From Clostridiales bacterium (lineage in GTDB: Bacteria > Bacillota > Clostridia > Christensenellales > Aristaeellaceae): a stretch of DNA of 13,964 nt. This document shows, piece after piece, positions 1 to 7,535 of the stretch. The stretch lies in the NCBI GenBank assembly GCA_004556545.1, contig SFGO01000079.1:1-13964 (forward strand), in the 5' to 3' direction. The notes beneath the pieces were generated by a model. That model did not search any database, was not told the origin of the DNA, and was given only the letters and a program-made list of their open reading frames with translations. The translations under genes were made by a program, and so were the position numbers. Position 1 is the first letter of the stretch, and every line of letters begins with the position of its first letter.

Positions 1-202
1 CACTGCCGTGCGTCCCGCTTGTTGTTTGCCTGAACTCCGGGTCGCTAACCGCCTTCGGCGGTTGTATCCACTGGATACCCGCTTCCCTTCGTTCCCCCCT
101 GCACCCCTTCGGACCGTAGTCGGCGAAAAAACTCACAAGGGCTTTCCTCGGGGCAACCCATCGGTGCAGCCCCCGCACTGCCGCGCGCTCCACTGCGCGC
201 AT
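1..202. other. Hairpin-rich intergenic region, no gene
   Basis: I see no credible coding sequence here; the open frames have low-complexity, Arg/Gly-rich translations and no ribosome binding site. Two short perfect hairpins stand back to back: AACCGCC/GGCGGTT (47-63, loop TTC) and GTATCCA/TGGATAC (64-78, one-base centre). A GCGCGC/GCGCGC pair lies at about 183-200. The string CCCCCCTGCACCCC followed by TTCGGA (about 85-105) is, apart from one C in a run, the reverse complement of part of the repeat unit at the right end of the window. The region lies beyond the terminator of the ABC operon and may be the edge of another structured repeat. Confidence 0.6.
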
Positions 203-230
203 AAAAAAAACGACCCCTTTCGGGGCCGTC
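203..230 (-). terminator. Intrinsic terminator of the ABC importer operon
   Basis: Read on the minus strand, a GC-rich stem (GGCCCC, loop GAAA, GGGGTC plus flanking G) is followed directly by a run of eight T. It lies 15 nt past the stop codon of the ATPase gene and closes the three-gene operon. Confidence 0.9.
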
Positions 231-244
231 AAAAGTTGATAAAC

Positions 245-1321
245 TTACAGCACGTGCGCGCATTCCTTTTCAAAGCTGATGTAGGCGTCCTCGCCCACGG
301 AAAACACGCGCTTGTTCACGGGGCAGTTGTCGCTGATCTTGACCAGCGTGTCGCCCACGCGCACATGGTAGTTCTGGTAGCTGCCCATGAAGCAGCTCAG
401 TTCCACCTTGCAGGGGAGCATTCCCGTTTCGCCGATGCGGATGGCTTCGGGACGCAGGACGATCTCGCATTCCTGACCTGCCTCGAACGCACCGTCTGTC
501 TCCACAAGGCATTCCCGGCCGTCCACGTCCACCACGCAGGCGTTCTCCCGCATGCCCTTCGAAACGCCCTTGAGGAAGTTGGCCTCGCCGATGAAGTCCG
601 CCACAAACTCGTCCACCGGGTGGTAGTAGATGTCCATGGGGCTGCCCATCTGGGCGATCACGCCTTTTTTCATGATGATGATCTGGTCAGAAATGGCCAT
701 GGCTTCGCTCTGGTCGTGGGTGACGTAAATGGCCGTGATACCCAACTTCTGCTGGATGCGGCGGATCTCGGTGCGCATGCTGACGCGGAGCTTTGCGTCC
801 AGATTGGACAACGGCTCGTCGAACAAAAGTACGCCCGGCTCCACCACAAGGGCGCGGGCCAGCGCCACACGCTGCTGCTGACCGCCGGAAAGCTGATTGG
901 TCATGCGGCTCTCCATGCCGCCCATTTCCACCAGCTCCAGAATTTCCTTTACCCGGCGTTCGATCTCGGGCTTGGGCACCTTGCGCAGGCGCAGACCGTA
1001 GGCCACGTTGTCAAACACGTTGTAGTGCGGGAACAGTGCGTAGCTCTGGAATACCATGGCGGTATCGCGCTTGTTGGGGGTCAGGACGTTGATGGGCTCG
1101 CCGCCCAGATAGATTTCGCCTTCGTCCGGGCTTTCGAAGCCTGCTACCATGCGCAGGGTGGTGGTCTTGCCGCAGCCGGAGGGACCCAGCAGGGTCACGA
1201 AACTGCCCGGCTGAATATCCAGCGAAACGTCATGCACGGCATAAAAATCCTTGCCGGTCTTGGGATCCTTGTAAATTTTGGAAATATGGTCAAGGCGAAC
1301 GCCTTTGCTCTCTTTAGGCAT
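245..1321 (-). CDS. ABC importer ATPase, Fe3+/phosphonate/polyamine (FbpC/PotA/PhnT) type
   Basis: This 358-residue protein is the cytoplasmic ATPase that would power import through the permease encoded just upstream. Visible motifs are Walker A GPSGCGKTT (46-54), Q-loop Q92, signature LSGGQQQ (144-150), Walker B VLLFDEP (164-170) and switch His202. A C-terminal TOBE-like regulatory domain follows (about 285-355), as is usual for FbpC, PotA and MalK relatives of 350-370 residues. The ATG overlaps the permease stop by 8 nt (ATGCCTAA), which indicates translational coupling within the operon. A strong terminator follows the stop codon. ATPases of this type resemble each other across substrates, so the substrate is inferred only from the partner proteins. 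All catalytic residues look intact. Confidence 0.95.
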   Translation of the reverse strand: MPKESKGVRLDHISKIYKDPKTGKDFYAVHDVSLDIQPGSFVTLLGPSGCGKTTTLRMVAGFESPDEGEIYLGGEPINVLTPNKRDTAMVFQSYALFPHYNVFDNVAYGLRLRKVPKPEIERRVKEILELVEMGGMESRMTNQLSGGQQQRVALARALVVEPGVLLFDEPLSNLDAKLRVSMRTEIRRIQQKLGITAIYVTHDQSEAMAISDQIIIMKKGVIAQMGSPMDIYYHPVDEFVADFIGEANFLKGVSKGMRENACVVDVDGRECLVETDGAFEAGQECEIVLRPEAIRIGETGMLPCKVELSCFMGSYQNYHVRVGDTLVKISDNCPVNKRVFSVGEDAYISFEKECAHVL

Positions 1322-2270
1322 TTTCGCTGTCCCCCTTTAGCTTTTTGCTGGTTCCGAAATGCTTGATGACGAAGTTCATCACCACGATGGACGCATAGAC
1401 GATGGCGATCAGGATGGTGGCGTAAGCACAGGCCACGCCGTACTTGCCCTTCTCGGCAAACTCGTTGATCTGAGTGGTGATAAGCAGGTATTGGGGCGTT
1501 ACCAACAGAATGATGGCGCTGATGGCAGTGATGGAGCGCACGAAGGTCGTTACCAGACCGCTGAGGAAGCTGTCCTTGATCAGGGGCAGGGTGACGGAGG
1601 TGAAGACCTTGCCGCTGCCTGCGCCCAGATCGTAAGCGCTTTCCTCGATGGATTTGTCGATCTGCCGCAACGCCGAGATACCGCTTCGGGTGCCCACCGG
1701 CAGGCTGCGCACGATGAACACGATGACCAGGATCGCGCCGGTGCCGTACAGGCCCTGCAGGAAGCCGGTCTTGAACACGCCGTTGGCAAAGCCGCGGATG
1801 TAGCCCACGCCCAGCACCGTGCCGGGCACGGCCATGGCCAGCATGCTCACAAACTCGATAAAGCCCTTGGAATGGAACTTTTTCTTGACAACCAGATAGC
1901 TGATGATCATGGAAAACAGCGCCGTGATGGGCGAGGCGATCAGGCTGAGCACGAAGGAGTCCCGGAAGGCCTTCAGGCCGCTGTATTTGAACATGTACTG
2001 GAAGTGCTTCAGGGTCAGGGAGTAATCCCGGCCCCAGAGCTTAAACAGCGCGCCAAAGGGAATGCTGATGTACATCAGCACCACAAAGGCGGAGAAAAGC
2101 CCGCACAGGATGGACAGGGGACGGGTCACGCTCTTGTCGGCGATGAGCATCCGTTCCCGGCTGGCCTTGCCGGTCAGGGTGGCGTAGGTGCGCTTTTCCA
2201 GATAGTATTTCTGAATCAGGAACAGCACCAGCGTCAGGCACAGCAGCACCACGGCCCATGGCGCTGGCAC
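1314..2270 (-). CDS. ABC importer permease, C-terminal half of a frameshifted two-domain permease
   Basis: This frame holds the second half of an FbpB/PhnU-like permease. It has several hydrophobic segments (about 5-20, 52-72, 105-128, 140-165, 178-190, 238-265 and 280-302 in this frame). The EAA coupling loop EESAYDLGAGSGKVFTSVTL starts near residue 209; this is where the ATPase docks. The apparent GTG start at 2270 lies inside coding sequence of the upstream frame and has no ribosome binding site of its own, so it is unlikely to be a true start. The sequence from AVVLLCLTL onward continues directly from residue 258 of the N-terminal half once one base is removed near 2255-2257. The stop overlaps the ATPase start. 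Function on its own is doubtful; the gene should be read together with 2041-3033. Confidence 0.85.
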   Translation of the reverse strand: MPAPWAVVLLCLTLVLFLIQKYYLEKRTYATLTGKASRERMLIADKSVTRPLSILCGLFSAFVVLMYISIPFGALFKLWGRDYSLTLKHFQYMFKYSGLKAFRDSFVLSLIASPITALFSMIISYLVVKKKFHSKGFIEFVSMLAMAVPGTVLGVGYIRGFANGVFKTGFLQGLYGTGAILVIVFIVRSLPVGTRSGISALRQIDKSIEESAYDLGAGSGKVFTSVTLPLIKDSFLSGLVTTFVRSITAISAIILLVTPQYLLITTQINEFAEKGKYGVACAYATILIAIVYASIVVMNFVIKHFGTSKKLKGDSENA

Positions 2271-3033
2271 CCGCCTTGTCGTAAGCGCCGGTGACCTGCA
2301 GGTAGATGGTGGTGGCCAGCGTGTCGTAGCTGCCGCCGATCATCATGGGGTTGGCGAAGTCGGCCACGGATTCGATGAACGTGACCAGAAACGCATTGCC
2401 AAGGCCCGGCAGCATCAGGGGCAGGGTCACGGTGGTGAAGACCTTCCACCGGCTGGCCCCCATGTCCCGGCTGGCTTCTTCCAGCGAAGGGTCGATGTTT
2501 TTCAGAAGGCCCTTGAGCATCATGTAGCATACGGGGAAGAAGGTCAAAATCTGCACGATGGCAATGCCGTGCAGGCCGTAGATGTCGCTGTCATAGATGT
2601 GCAGCAGGCTGCGGGTGATGAGACCGCCGCGGCCAAAGAGCAGGATCATGCTCAGGCTCAGCACGAAGGGCGGGGAAACCACCGGCAGCATGCTGACCAC
2701 ATTGAAGAGCCTGCGCACGAACCGGGACTTGATGTCCAAGTAGACGTCCACATAGGCGAACAGAAGTCCCAGCACCGTGGAGCCGATGCCCACGATGAAA
2801 CCCAAGCGGAGGGTATTGGCAAAAGCCGTGCGGAAGGTGCCCATTTCCAGCACCCGGCCGAACACGGACAGGGTCAGGCCGTTGTCGCCCCAAATGCTGT
2901 CGATCAGCAGCATACTCAGGGGATAGAGAATGAATAAGGTCAGAAGAATGACAAGGATCACGATGGTGGTAATCAAAACGGGGTCGCCGAACAGCTTCTT
3001 GCGATCCAGCTTTGCACTTTGCGCCTTGAGCAA
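2041..3033 (-). CDS. ABC importer permease, N-terminal half (frameshifted after residue 258)
   Basis: The first 258 or so residues form a membrane permease domain. There is a strong transmembrane segment at 19-44, with others near 75-97, 110-133, 155-175 and 208-230, and an EAA loop (EEASRDMGASRWKVFTTVTL, from residue 185) that contacts the ATPase. After A-S-A-M the frame runs into about 70 residues of Arg/His/Pro-rich sequence without membrane character, which is a shifted reading of the second domain. The start is TTG at 3031-3033, preceded by a G-rich ribosome binding site (AAGGGGGGG) 6 nt upstream. It lies 111 nt after the binding-protein gene. Members of this family usually have two fused permease domains in about 530-580 residues, so this and 1314-2270 are one gene. 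Confidence 0.85.
   Translation of the reverse strand: MLKAQSAKLDRKKLFGDPVLITTIVILVILLTLFILYPLSMLLIDSIWGDNGLTLSVFGRVLEMGTFRTAFANTLRLGFIVGIGSTVLGLLFAYVDVYLDIKSRFVRRLFNVVSMLPVVSPPFVLSLSMILLFGRGGLITRSLLHIYDSDIYGLHGIAIVQILTFFPVCYMMLKGLLKNIDPSLEEASRDMGASRWKVFTTVTLPLMLPGLGNAFLVTFIESVADFANPMMIGGSYDTLATTIYLQVTGAYDKAGASAMGRGAAVPDAGAVPDSEILSGKAHLRHPDRQGQPGTDAHRRQERDPSPVHPVRAFLRLCGADVHQHSLWRAV
2255..2257 (-). other. Single-base frameshift joining the two permease halves
   Basis: On the minus strand the junction reads GCC ATG GGC CGT in the N-terminal frame. Dropping one G gives GCC ATG GCC GTG GTG, which continues smoothly into the C-terminal frame. The span 1314-3033 is 1720 nt; minus one base it is 1719 nt, exactly 573 codons including the stop. 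The extra base lies in a three-base homopolymer, so an assembly or sequencing error is as likely as a real mutation. Confidence 0.85.
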
Positions 3034-3096
3034 TGGAGTCCCCCCCTTATGGAAGTGCCGGCAGTCAGGCCGCCGGAGGGTCGTCAGGATACTAAG

Positions 3097-3122
3097 GAAG
3101 GGGCGGCGTGCGCCGCCCCTTC
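3097..3122 (-). promoter_or_regulatory. Intercistronic hairpin between binding-protein and permease genes
   Basis: Perfect 12-bp arms (GAAGGGGCGGCG / CGCCGCCCCTTC) around a two-base centre lie 22 nt after the binding-protein stop. On the minus strand no T-run follows. It is therefore better read as an mRNA-stabilising or partial-attenuation structure than as a full terminator. Such elements are known between binding-protein and permease genes (for example malE-malF) and allow an excess of binding protein. Confidence 0.6.
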
Positions 3123-3144
3123 GCGAAAGTTTTGCGGGGTGAGA

Positions 3145-4221
3145 TTACTCGGTCTTGAAACGATCGTCGGCGGCAGCGCCCAGAGCATTGAAGAAGTCCT
3201 CAACGTACTTGGAGGTGTTGGCCTTGGCGTCCGCAAAGTCGTACTTCATCACGTTGTCGGGATCCAGACCGAATTCGGCCGCTTCCTTAGGCTGCTCGGC
3301 GTTGTCGATCACCAGGAACTGATAGCTCTCGTTCTCCTTGGCGATGTTGACGCACTCGGGGCTCAGAGCGAACTCGATCCACAGCTTGGCGGCGTTGGGA
3401 TGCTTCGCACCCTTGAAGATGGCGGTAGCGCCGATCTCAAAGCTGGTGCCGCTCTTGGGGATCACCAGAGAGATGTTGTCATAGCCGTCCAGGATCTGGG
3501 TGATGCCGTCATGCAGGAAGCCGATGCCGATGGTGCATTCGCCGATGCCGACCTTCTTGGAGGGGCCGGAGCCGGACTTGGTGTACTGGGCGATGTTCTT
3601 GTCCAGTTCCACAAAGTACTTCATGGCTTCGTCGTGGCCCTTCATCTGCACCATGGTATTGATGACCAGCTTGGCGGTGCCGGCGGTGTTGGGGTTGGAC
3701 ATCCAGATCAGGCCCTTATATTCGGGCTTGAGCAGATCGTCCCAATCCTGAGGCGCTTCCAGACCCAGGCGCTGGAGTTCTTCGGTGTTGACCATGAAGC
3801 CCAGGATTCCCTTATAGATGCCGTACCAGTAGCCGTCCGCGTCGCGGTACATGCTGTCCAGCAGGTGGGTGGCGTTCTTGGCTTCGTAGGCTTCCAGCAG
3901 ACCCTTGGCAGCGGTCTCGTTGTAGGGGTCGGTGGTGCCGCCGAACCAGACGTCCGCAGAGGGGTTGCCATTTTCTTCTTCGATCTTCGCGGCAACTTCG
4001 CCGGTGGACAGGCGCTGACGGTTCACTTTGATGCCGTACAGTTCTTCGAACTTATCGCAGGCGGCGTTCAGGTAGGCTTCTTCGCAGCTGCCGTAAACGG
4101 TCAGCTCGCCCTCTTCCTTGGCGGCGGCGATCAGCGCTTCATCGATGCCCTCGGCGCAGGCAAAGCTGCACAGGCCCAGCACCATGGTCAGCGTAAGCAG
4201 AATGGCAAATAGCTTTTTCAT
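3145..4221 (-). CDS. ABC importer solute-binding protein, Fe3+/2-aminoethylphosphonate type
   Basis: This extracytoplasmic binding protein captures the substrate for the permease and ATPase encoded downstream. The preferred start is ATG at 4219-4221 (358 residues), giving a classic signal peptide: MKK, hydrophobic core LFAILLTLTMVLGL, then SFACA and likely cleavage before Glu24. The in-frame GTG 12 nt upstream is only one base from the AAAGGA box. Two cysteines lie at the end of the signal, but neither forms a good lipobox, so lipoprotein anchoring is uncertain. The mature part matches SBP_bac_6/PhnS-like proteins: GELTVYGSC, ADVWFGG, a GILGFMVNT segment, and GEIGAT-like and KGAKHPNAAKLWIEFALSPE segments. 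The Tyr-Tyr pair of FbpA-type ferric-binding proteins is not visible near GIGFLHDGI. The substrate is therefore unproven. Confidence 0.9.
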   Translation of the reverse strand: MKKLFAILLTLTMVLGLCSFACAEGIDEALIAAAKEEGELTVYGSCEEAYLNAACDKFEELYGIKVNRQRLSTGEVAAKIEEENGNPSADVWFGGTTDPYNETAAKGLLEAYEAKNATHLLDSMYRDADGYWYGIYKGILGFMVNTEELQRLGLEAPQDWDDLLKPEYKGLIWMSNPNTAGTAKLVINTMVQMKGHDEAMKYFVELDKNIAQYTKSGSGPSKKVGIGECTIGIGFLHDGITQILDGYDNISLVIPKSGTSFEIGATAIFKGAKHPNAAKLWIEFALSPECVNIAKENESYQFLVIDNAEQPKEAAEFGLDPDNVMKYDFADAKANTSKYVEDFFNALGAAADDRFKTE

Positions 4222-4286
4222 GGATAGATACACGTCCTTTCCGTATGTTCCGATTCGATTTTTCCGCTTCTCTTATCGGTTTCGTT

Positions 4287-4315
4287 ATGATAGCACAATC
4301 GTTTGCATTTGTCAA
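4287..4315 (-). promoter_or_regulatory. Sigma-A promoter of the ABC importer operon
   Basis: On the minus strand TTGACA (4310-4315) and TATCAT (4287-4292) are separated by exactly 17 nt, in a local AT-rich patch. A second TTGACA lies at 4323-4328, 13 nt further upstream. The expected transcript start near 4280 leaves a leader of about 60 nt before the ATG. I see no clear operator palindrome. Confidence 0.75.
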
Positions 4316-4378
4316 ATCTATGTCAAAAAAATCTGAAAAATACATTCTTTATACAACCAGCTCAGAAAGACTCAGCCA

Positions 4379-4443
4379 CAGGCTTCCGCCTGCCGAAGGG
4401 CGCAAAGCGGGCCTCCCGTCCCGAAAAGGGACGAAAGGCCCGC
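4379..4443 (-). terminator. Compound stem-loop after the aconitase gene
   Basis: On the minus strand the first structure is an 8-bp stem (GCGGGCCT / AGGCCCGC), a 3x3 internal loop, then a 5-bp stem (GTCCC / GGGAC) closed by a five-base loop (4407-4443). It is followed by TTTG. A second small hairpin, CAGGC/GCCTG, sits at 4379-4392. It lies directly after the aconitase stop and before the importer promoter, so termination is its likely job, although the T-run is short. On the plus strand the same stem is followed by CTTTTGG. Confidence 0.6.
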
Positions 4444-4459
4444 CTTTTGGATTCGATTG

Positions 4460-6391
4460 TCAGCCCTTTCCCTGCCCGATCAGGTTGATCAGGCCGCCGG
4501 CCAGCAGCATATCCCGCTGGCGGTCGGTGACGGACAGGTTCATCTGCACGGTAAAGCCCTTGGTAACGTTCTGCACCGTTACCTTGCCCGCAGACTCGGA
4601 AACTTCCCGCCGCACGTCCGGAAGGACGATCTCGTCGTCACGGTCGAAACGGTCGTAATCGCTTTCATTGGCGAATTCCAGCGGCAGGATGCCGTTGTTG
4701 ATCAGATTGGCCCGATGGATGCGAGCGAAGCTTTTGGCCAGCACGCCGCGCACGTGCAGGTACAGCGGCACCAGCGCCGCGTGTTCCCGGCTGGAGCCCT
4801 GACCATAGTTCTGACCGGCCAGCAGGAAGCCGCCGCCCACCGCCTTGGCCCGGGCCGGGAAGGTGGGATCCACCGGGGTCAGGCAATGCTCGCTGAGCTT
4901 GGGAATATTGCTGCGGAAGGGCAGCAGATTGCTGCCGCTGGGCATGATGTGGTCGGTGGTGATGTTGTCTTCCATTTTCAGCAGCACCTGCCCGGAAAGG
5001 CTGTCCGCCAGCGCGTCGGCCTTGGGGAAGGGCTGGATGTTGGGGCCGCGGACGACTTCCACCGTCGCCGCTTCCTCGGGGGAAGCCGGGGGCAGGATCA
5101 TGTTGTCGTGTACGGCGAAGTGCTCCGGCATTTCCACCGTCAGGTCGGCGTCCGTCTCCCGGGGGTCGGTCAGCACGCCGGTCAGGGCGGTGACGGCAGC
5201 GGTTTCGCAGCTGGTCAGATAGATTCCGGCGCTCTTGGTGCCGCTGCGGCCGAAGAAGTTGCGGTTATTGGTGCGCACGCTGACGCCGTTGGTCTTGGGA
5301 CTCTGGCCCATGCCGATGCAGAAGCCGCAGGCCGTTTCGCAGATGCGTGCGCCCGCCTCGATCATATCATGCAGCGCGCCGTTCTGGCTCAGCATGCTCA
5401 GCACCTGACGGCTGCCGGGAGCGATGACCAGCGATACCTCGGGGTTCACGGTCTTGCCCCGAAGGATCGCCGCTACGCGCATCATATCCTGATAGCTGGA
5501 ATTGGTGCAGGAGCCGATACAGACCTGATCCACCTTGATGGGGCCCGCCTCCCGGACGGTTTTCACGTTGTCTGGCATATGGGGCAGGGCCACCATGGGC
5601 TCCAATTGGGACAGATCGATGTCCACGTCTTCATCATATTCCGCGTCGGGGTCAGCGGTCAGGGGCTGATAGTCCTCCTCGCGGTCCTGGGCTTTCAGGA
5701 AGCGGCGGGCCGCCTCGTCGCTGGGGAACACAGAGGTGGTCGCGCCCAGCTCCGCGCCCATATTGGCGATGGTCGCGCGCTCGGGAATCGTCAGGCTTTC
5801 CACGCCCTCGCCCGTATATTCCATCACCTTGCCCACGCCGCCTTTGACGGTCAGGCGGCGCAGCAGCTCCAGAATCACGTCTTTCGCGGCCACGCCCCGG
5901 GGCAGCTTCCCAGTCAGATGGACGTTGACCACCTTGGGGCAGTTCAGATAATACGCGCCGCCGCCCATGGCCACGGCCACGTCCAGTCCGCCCGCGCCGA
6001 TGGCCAGCATGCCCAGCGCGCCGCCGGTGGGGGTATGGCTGTCGCTGCCCAGCAGCGTCCGGCCCGGCCTGCCGATTCTCTCCAGCTGCACCTGATGGCA
6101 GATGCCGTTGCCGGGCTTGCTGAGATAGATGCCGTGCTTTTTCGCCACGGTGGTAATGTACTGATGATCGTCCGCGTTTTCAAAGCCGGTCTGCAGGGTA
6201 TTATGGTCGATATAGGCCATGCTGCGCTCCGTTTTCACCCGGTCAACGCCCATGGCTTCCAGCTGCAGATAGGCCATCGTCCCCGTGGAATCCTGCGTCA
6301 GCGTTTGATCGATTCGAATCGCGATTTCCTCGCCCGGCACCAGCTCGCCCTTGAGCAGGTGACTTTTCAGAATTTTCTGTGTCAGATTCAT
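4460..6391 (-). CDS. acnA: Aconitate hydratase, short Aquifex-type
   Basis: Aconitase interconverts citrate and isocitrate through cis-aconitate with a [4Fe-4S] cluster in the cytoplasm. The 643-residue length fits the short putative aconitase group rather than the 850-900-residue AcnA/AcnB. The three cluster ligands are Cys295 (in CIGSCTNSS), Cys355 and Cys358 (in CGFCIG). Other landmarks are QDSTGTMA (33-40), LGSDSHTPTGGALGMLAIGAGG (114-135), the active-site QNYGQGSSREHAAL (527-540) and the substrate-binding stretch FARIHRANL (555-563). The C-terminal swivel domain follows the linker near 420-450. The ATG is preceded by GGAGGA with 9-nt spacing. No citrate synthase or isocitrate dehydrogenase gene is adjacent, so it is probably transcribed alone. 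3-Isopropylmalate dehydratase is less likely because both domains are in one chain. Confidence 0.93.
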   Translation of the reverse strand: MNLTQKILKSHLLKGELVPGEEIAIRIDQTLTQDSTGTMAYLQLEAMGVDRVKTERSMAYIDHNTLQTGFENADDHQYITTVAKKHGIYLSKPGNGICHQVQLERIGRPGRTLLGSDSHTPTGGALGMLAIGAGGLDVAVAMGGGAYYLNCPKVVNVHLTGKLPRGVAAKDVILELLRRLTVKGGVGKVMEYTGEGVESLTIPERATIANMGAELGATTSVFPSDEAARRFLKAQDREEDYQPLTADPDAEYDEDVDIDLSQLEPMVALPHMPDNVKTVREAGPIKVDQVCIGSCTNSSYQDMMRVAAILRGKTVNPEVSLVIAPGSRQVLSMLSQNGALHDMIEAGARICETACGFCIGMGQSPKTNGVSVRTNNRNFFGRSGTKSAGIYLTSCETAAVTALTGVLTDPRETDADLTVEMPEHFAVHDNMILPPASPEEAATVEVVRGPNIQPFPKADALADSLSGQVLLKMEDNITTDHIMPSGSNLLPFRSNIPKLSEHCLTPVDPTFPARAKAVGGGFLLAGQNYGQGSSREHAALVPLYLHVRGVLAKSFARIHRANLINNGILPLEFANESDYDRFDRDDEIVLPDVRREVSESAGKVTVQNVTKGFTVQMNLSVTDRQRDMLLAGGLINLIGQGKG

Positions 6392-6443
6392 CGAAATATT
6401 TCCTCCAAAAGCAATCCCCGGTCTCCCGGTTCTTTACCCTCTC

Positions 6444-6472
6444 AGTATACCTTCCCTGCATCCTGCATGCAA
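6444..6472 (-). promoter_or_regulatory. Probable sigma-A promoter of the aconitase gene
   Basis: On the minus strand TTGCAT (6467-6472) and TATACT (6444-6449) are 17 nt apart. The predicted leader to the ATG at 6391 is about 45 nt and contains the GGAGGA ribosome binding site. The -35 box matches consensus at 4 of 6 positions and the -10 box at 5 of 6. Confidence 0.6.
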
Positions 6473-6544
6473 TCGAAAACCAGAGAAAAAACAAGGGGAT
6501 CATGAAAAAGCGGGCCGCCGTCTGTTTCCGCAGGCTGGCAGCCT

Positions 6545-7429
6545 TTACTCCCAATTGATGTATTTGCGGAAATATACGTTGCGGAACATGGCGGGCGTCA
6601 TGCCGGTCATCTGCCGGAAAATACGGATAAAGTATTTGCTATCATTGTAACCCACCCGGGAGGAAATGACGGCAATGGAATCCTTGGTGTCCAGCAGCAG
6701 CGTTTTGGCCGCCGCGATCCGCGTCTGATTGATATAATGAATCAGGGATTCGCCGGTAGCGCGTTTGTAAGCGGTGGACAGGTAATTGGAATGGTAGCCG
6801 AACTGCTCGGCCAGCTTGGGAACGGAAAGCTCCTCCTGATAATGCAGACGGATGTACTCCTGCAGATCGATCATACTGCAAAAGGAGCGCGTCATAACGG
6901 TATGCTTTTCGTTCTGCTGGAGGTATTCCTGCGTCAAATCCAGAGCCAGCAGACTGGCCGCATAGTCCAAAATGGCATTGGAATAAGGCTTCTGCATGGA
7001 AAAGTCGATCAGCTGACGGAATTCCAGCGAGATCCGGTTGGTATTGGCAAACACGCCGTGCTCCGGCAGCAGATAAATGTCTTTGGGAAGTCCGCTTCGC
7101 TCCAAGCTTTCCAAATACTGCTTTACGCCGGACTCATCCACCAGCTGGTAATCGTCTCCGGCCCGGAAGTGGCACCAGAAGTAAGAAAGCCGTCCCTCGG
7201 AGGAACGGTAGCCCTCGTGAACATGTCCGGGCATCAGAAGCATGAATTCACCGGGCCCCAGCGTGTAGTGCACATCGTCCTGCGAGATGTAGAGGGAACC
7301 CTCGATTCCGGCCAGCAGAACGAAAAAATCCAGATTTCGCCGGGAGTGCCGGAAGCTGTCGCCGTTGACCAAATTGCCGGCCTGAAGAAAGGAAAGAGGT
7401 TTGCGGCTGGACGACTTAAAGCATAACAT
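6545..7429 (-). CDS. AraC-family transcriptional regulator
   Basis: This 294-residue cytoplasmic DNA-binding protein has the common two-part layout. An N-terminal cupin-like sensor (about 30-90) includes GSLYISQDDVHYTLGPGEF and the MPGHVHEG turn. The C-terminal double helix-turn-helix has helices around 201-222 (LSVPKLAEQFGYHSNYLSTA) and 250-272 (the SIAVISSRVGYND segment, then FIRIFRQMTGMTPAMFR). Cupin sensors of this class usually bind a sugar or sugar derivative. It is divergent from a GH127 arabinofuranosidase gene across 363 nt, so it probably controls that gene. The ATG at 7429 is preceded by an AAGGCGG-like site at a somewhat long 11-nt spacing. It has its own consensus promoter. The ligand is unknown, and the family name does not imply that it senses arabinose. 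Confidence 0.9.
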   Translation of the reverse strand: MLCFKSSSRKPLSFLQAGNLVNGDSFRHSRRNLDFFVLLAGIEGSLYISQDDVHYTLGPGEFMLLMPGHVHEGYRSSEGRLSYFWCHFRAGDDYQLVDESGVKQYLESLERSGLPKDIYLLPEHGVFANTNRISLEFRQLIDFSMQKPYSNAILDYAASLLALDLTQEYLQQNEKHTVMTRSFCSMIDLQEYIRLHYQEELSVPKLAEQFGYHSNYLSTAYKRATGESLIHYINQTRIAAAKTLLLDTKDSIAVISSRVGYNDSKYFIRIFRQMTGMTPAMFRNVYFRKYINWE

Positions 7430-7475
7430 ATAAGAATAATCCGCCTTTCCTTAGTTCTGTGCGTTGCTAACCCCA

Positions 7476-7503
7476 ATTATATGTGCTAAAATCGCCTTGT
7501 CAA
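7476..7503 (-). promoter_or_regulatory. Consensus sigma-A promoter of the AraC-family regulator
   Basis: On the minus strand there are perfect TTGACA (7498-7503) and perfect TATAAT (7476-7481) hexamers with a 16-nt spacer. The predicted start near 7469 gives a leader of about 40 nt. Confidence 0.85.
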
Positions 7504-7535
7504 GCGGGAAAAGCCTTCTGAAATTCGAGCAGAAT

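Noticed and set aside
8..1366. A 452-codon open frame on the plus strand opposite the ATPase gene, and similar frames opposite the permease and binding-protein genes
   Set aside because: All mirror real genes, lack ribosome binding sites and have no recognisable domains.
245..4221. Calling the importer fbpABC (ferric iron)
   Set aside because: The binding protein lacks the visible ferric Tyr-Tyr ligands, so a substrate-specific gene symbol is not justified.
4457..6505. A 682-codon open frame on the plus strand opposite the aconitase gene
   Set aside because: It is the antisense shadow of a gene with clear motifs; its translation is rich in His, Gln, Ala and Gly and shows no domain.
6487..6544. 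Terminator after the AraC-family gene
   Set aside because: A GC-rich stretch followed by TTTTT is present on the minus strand, but I could not find a convincing stem next to it.
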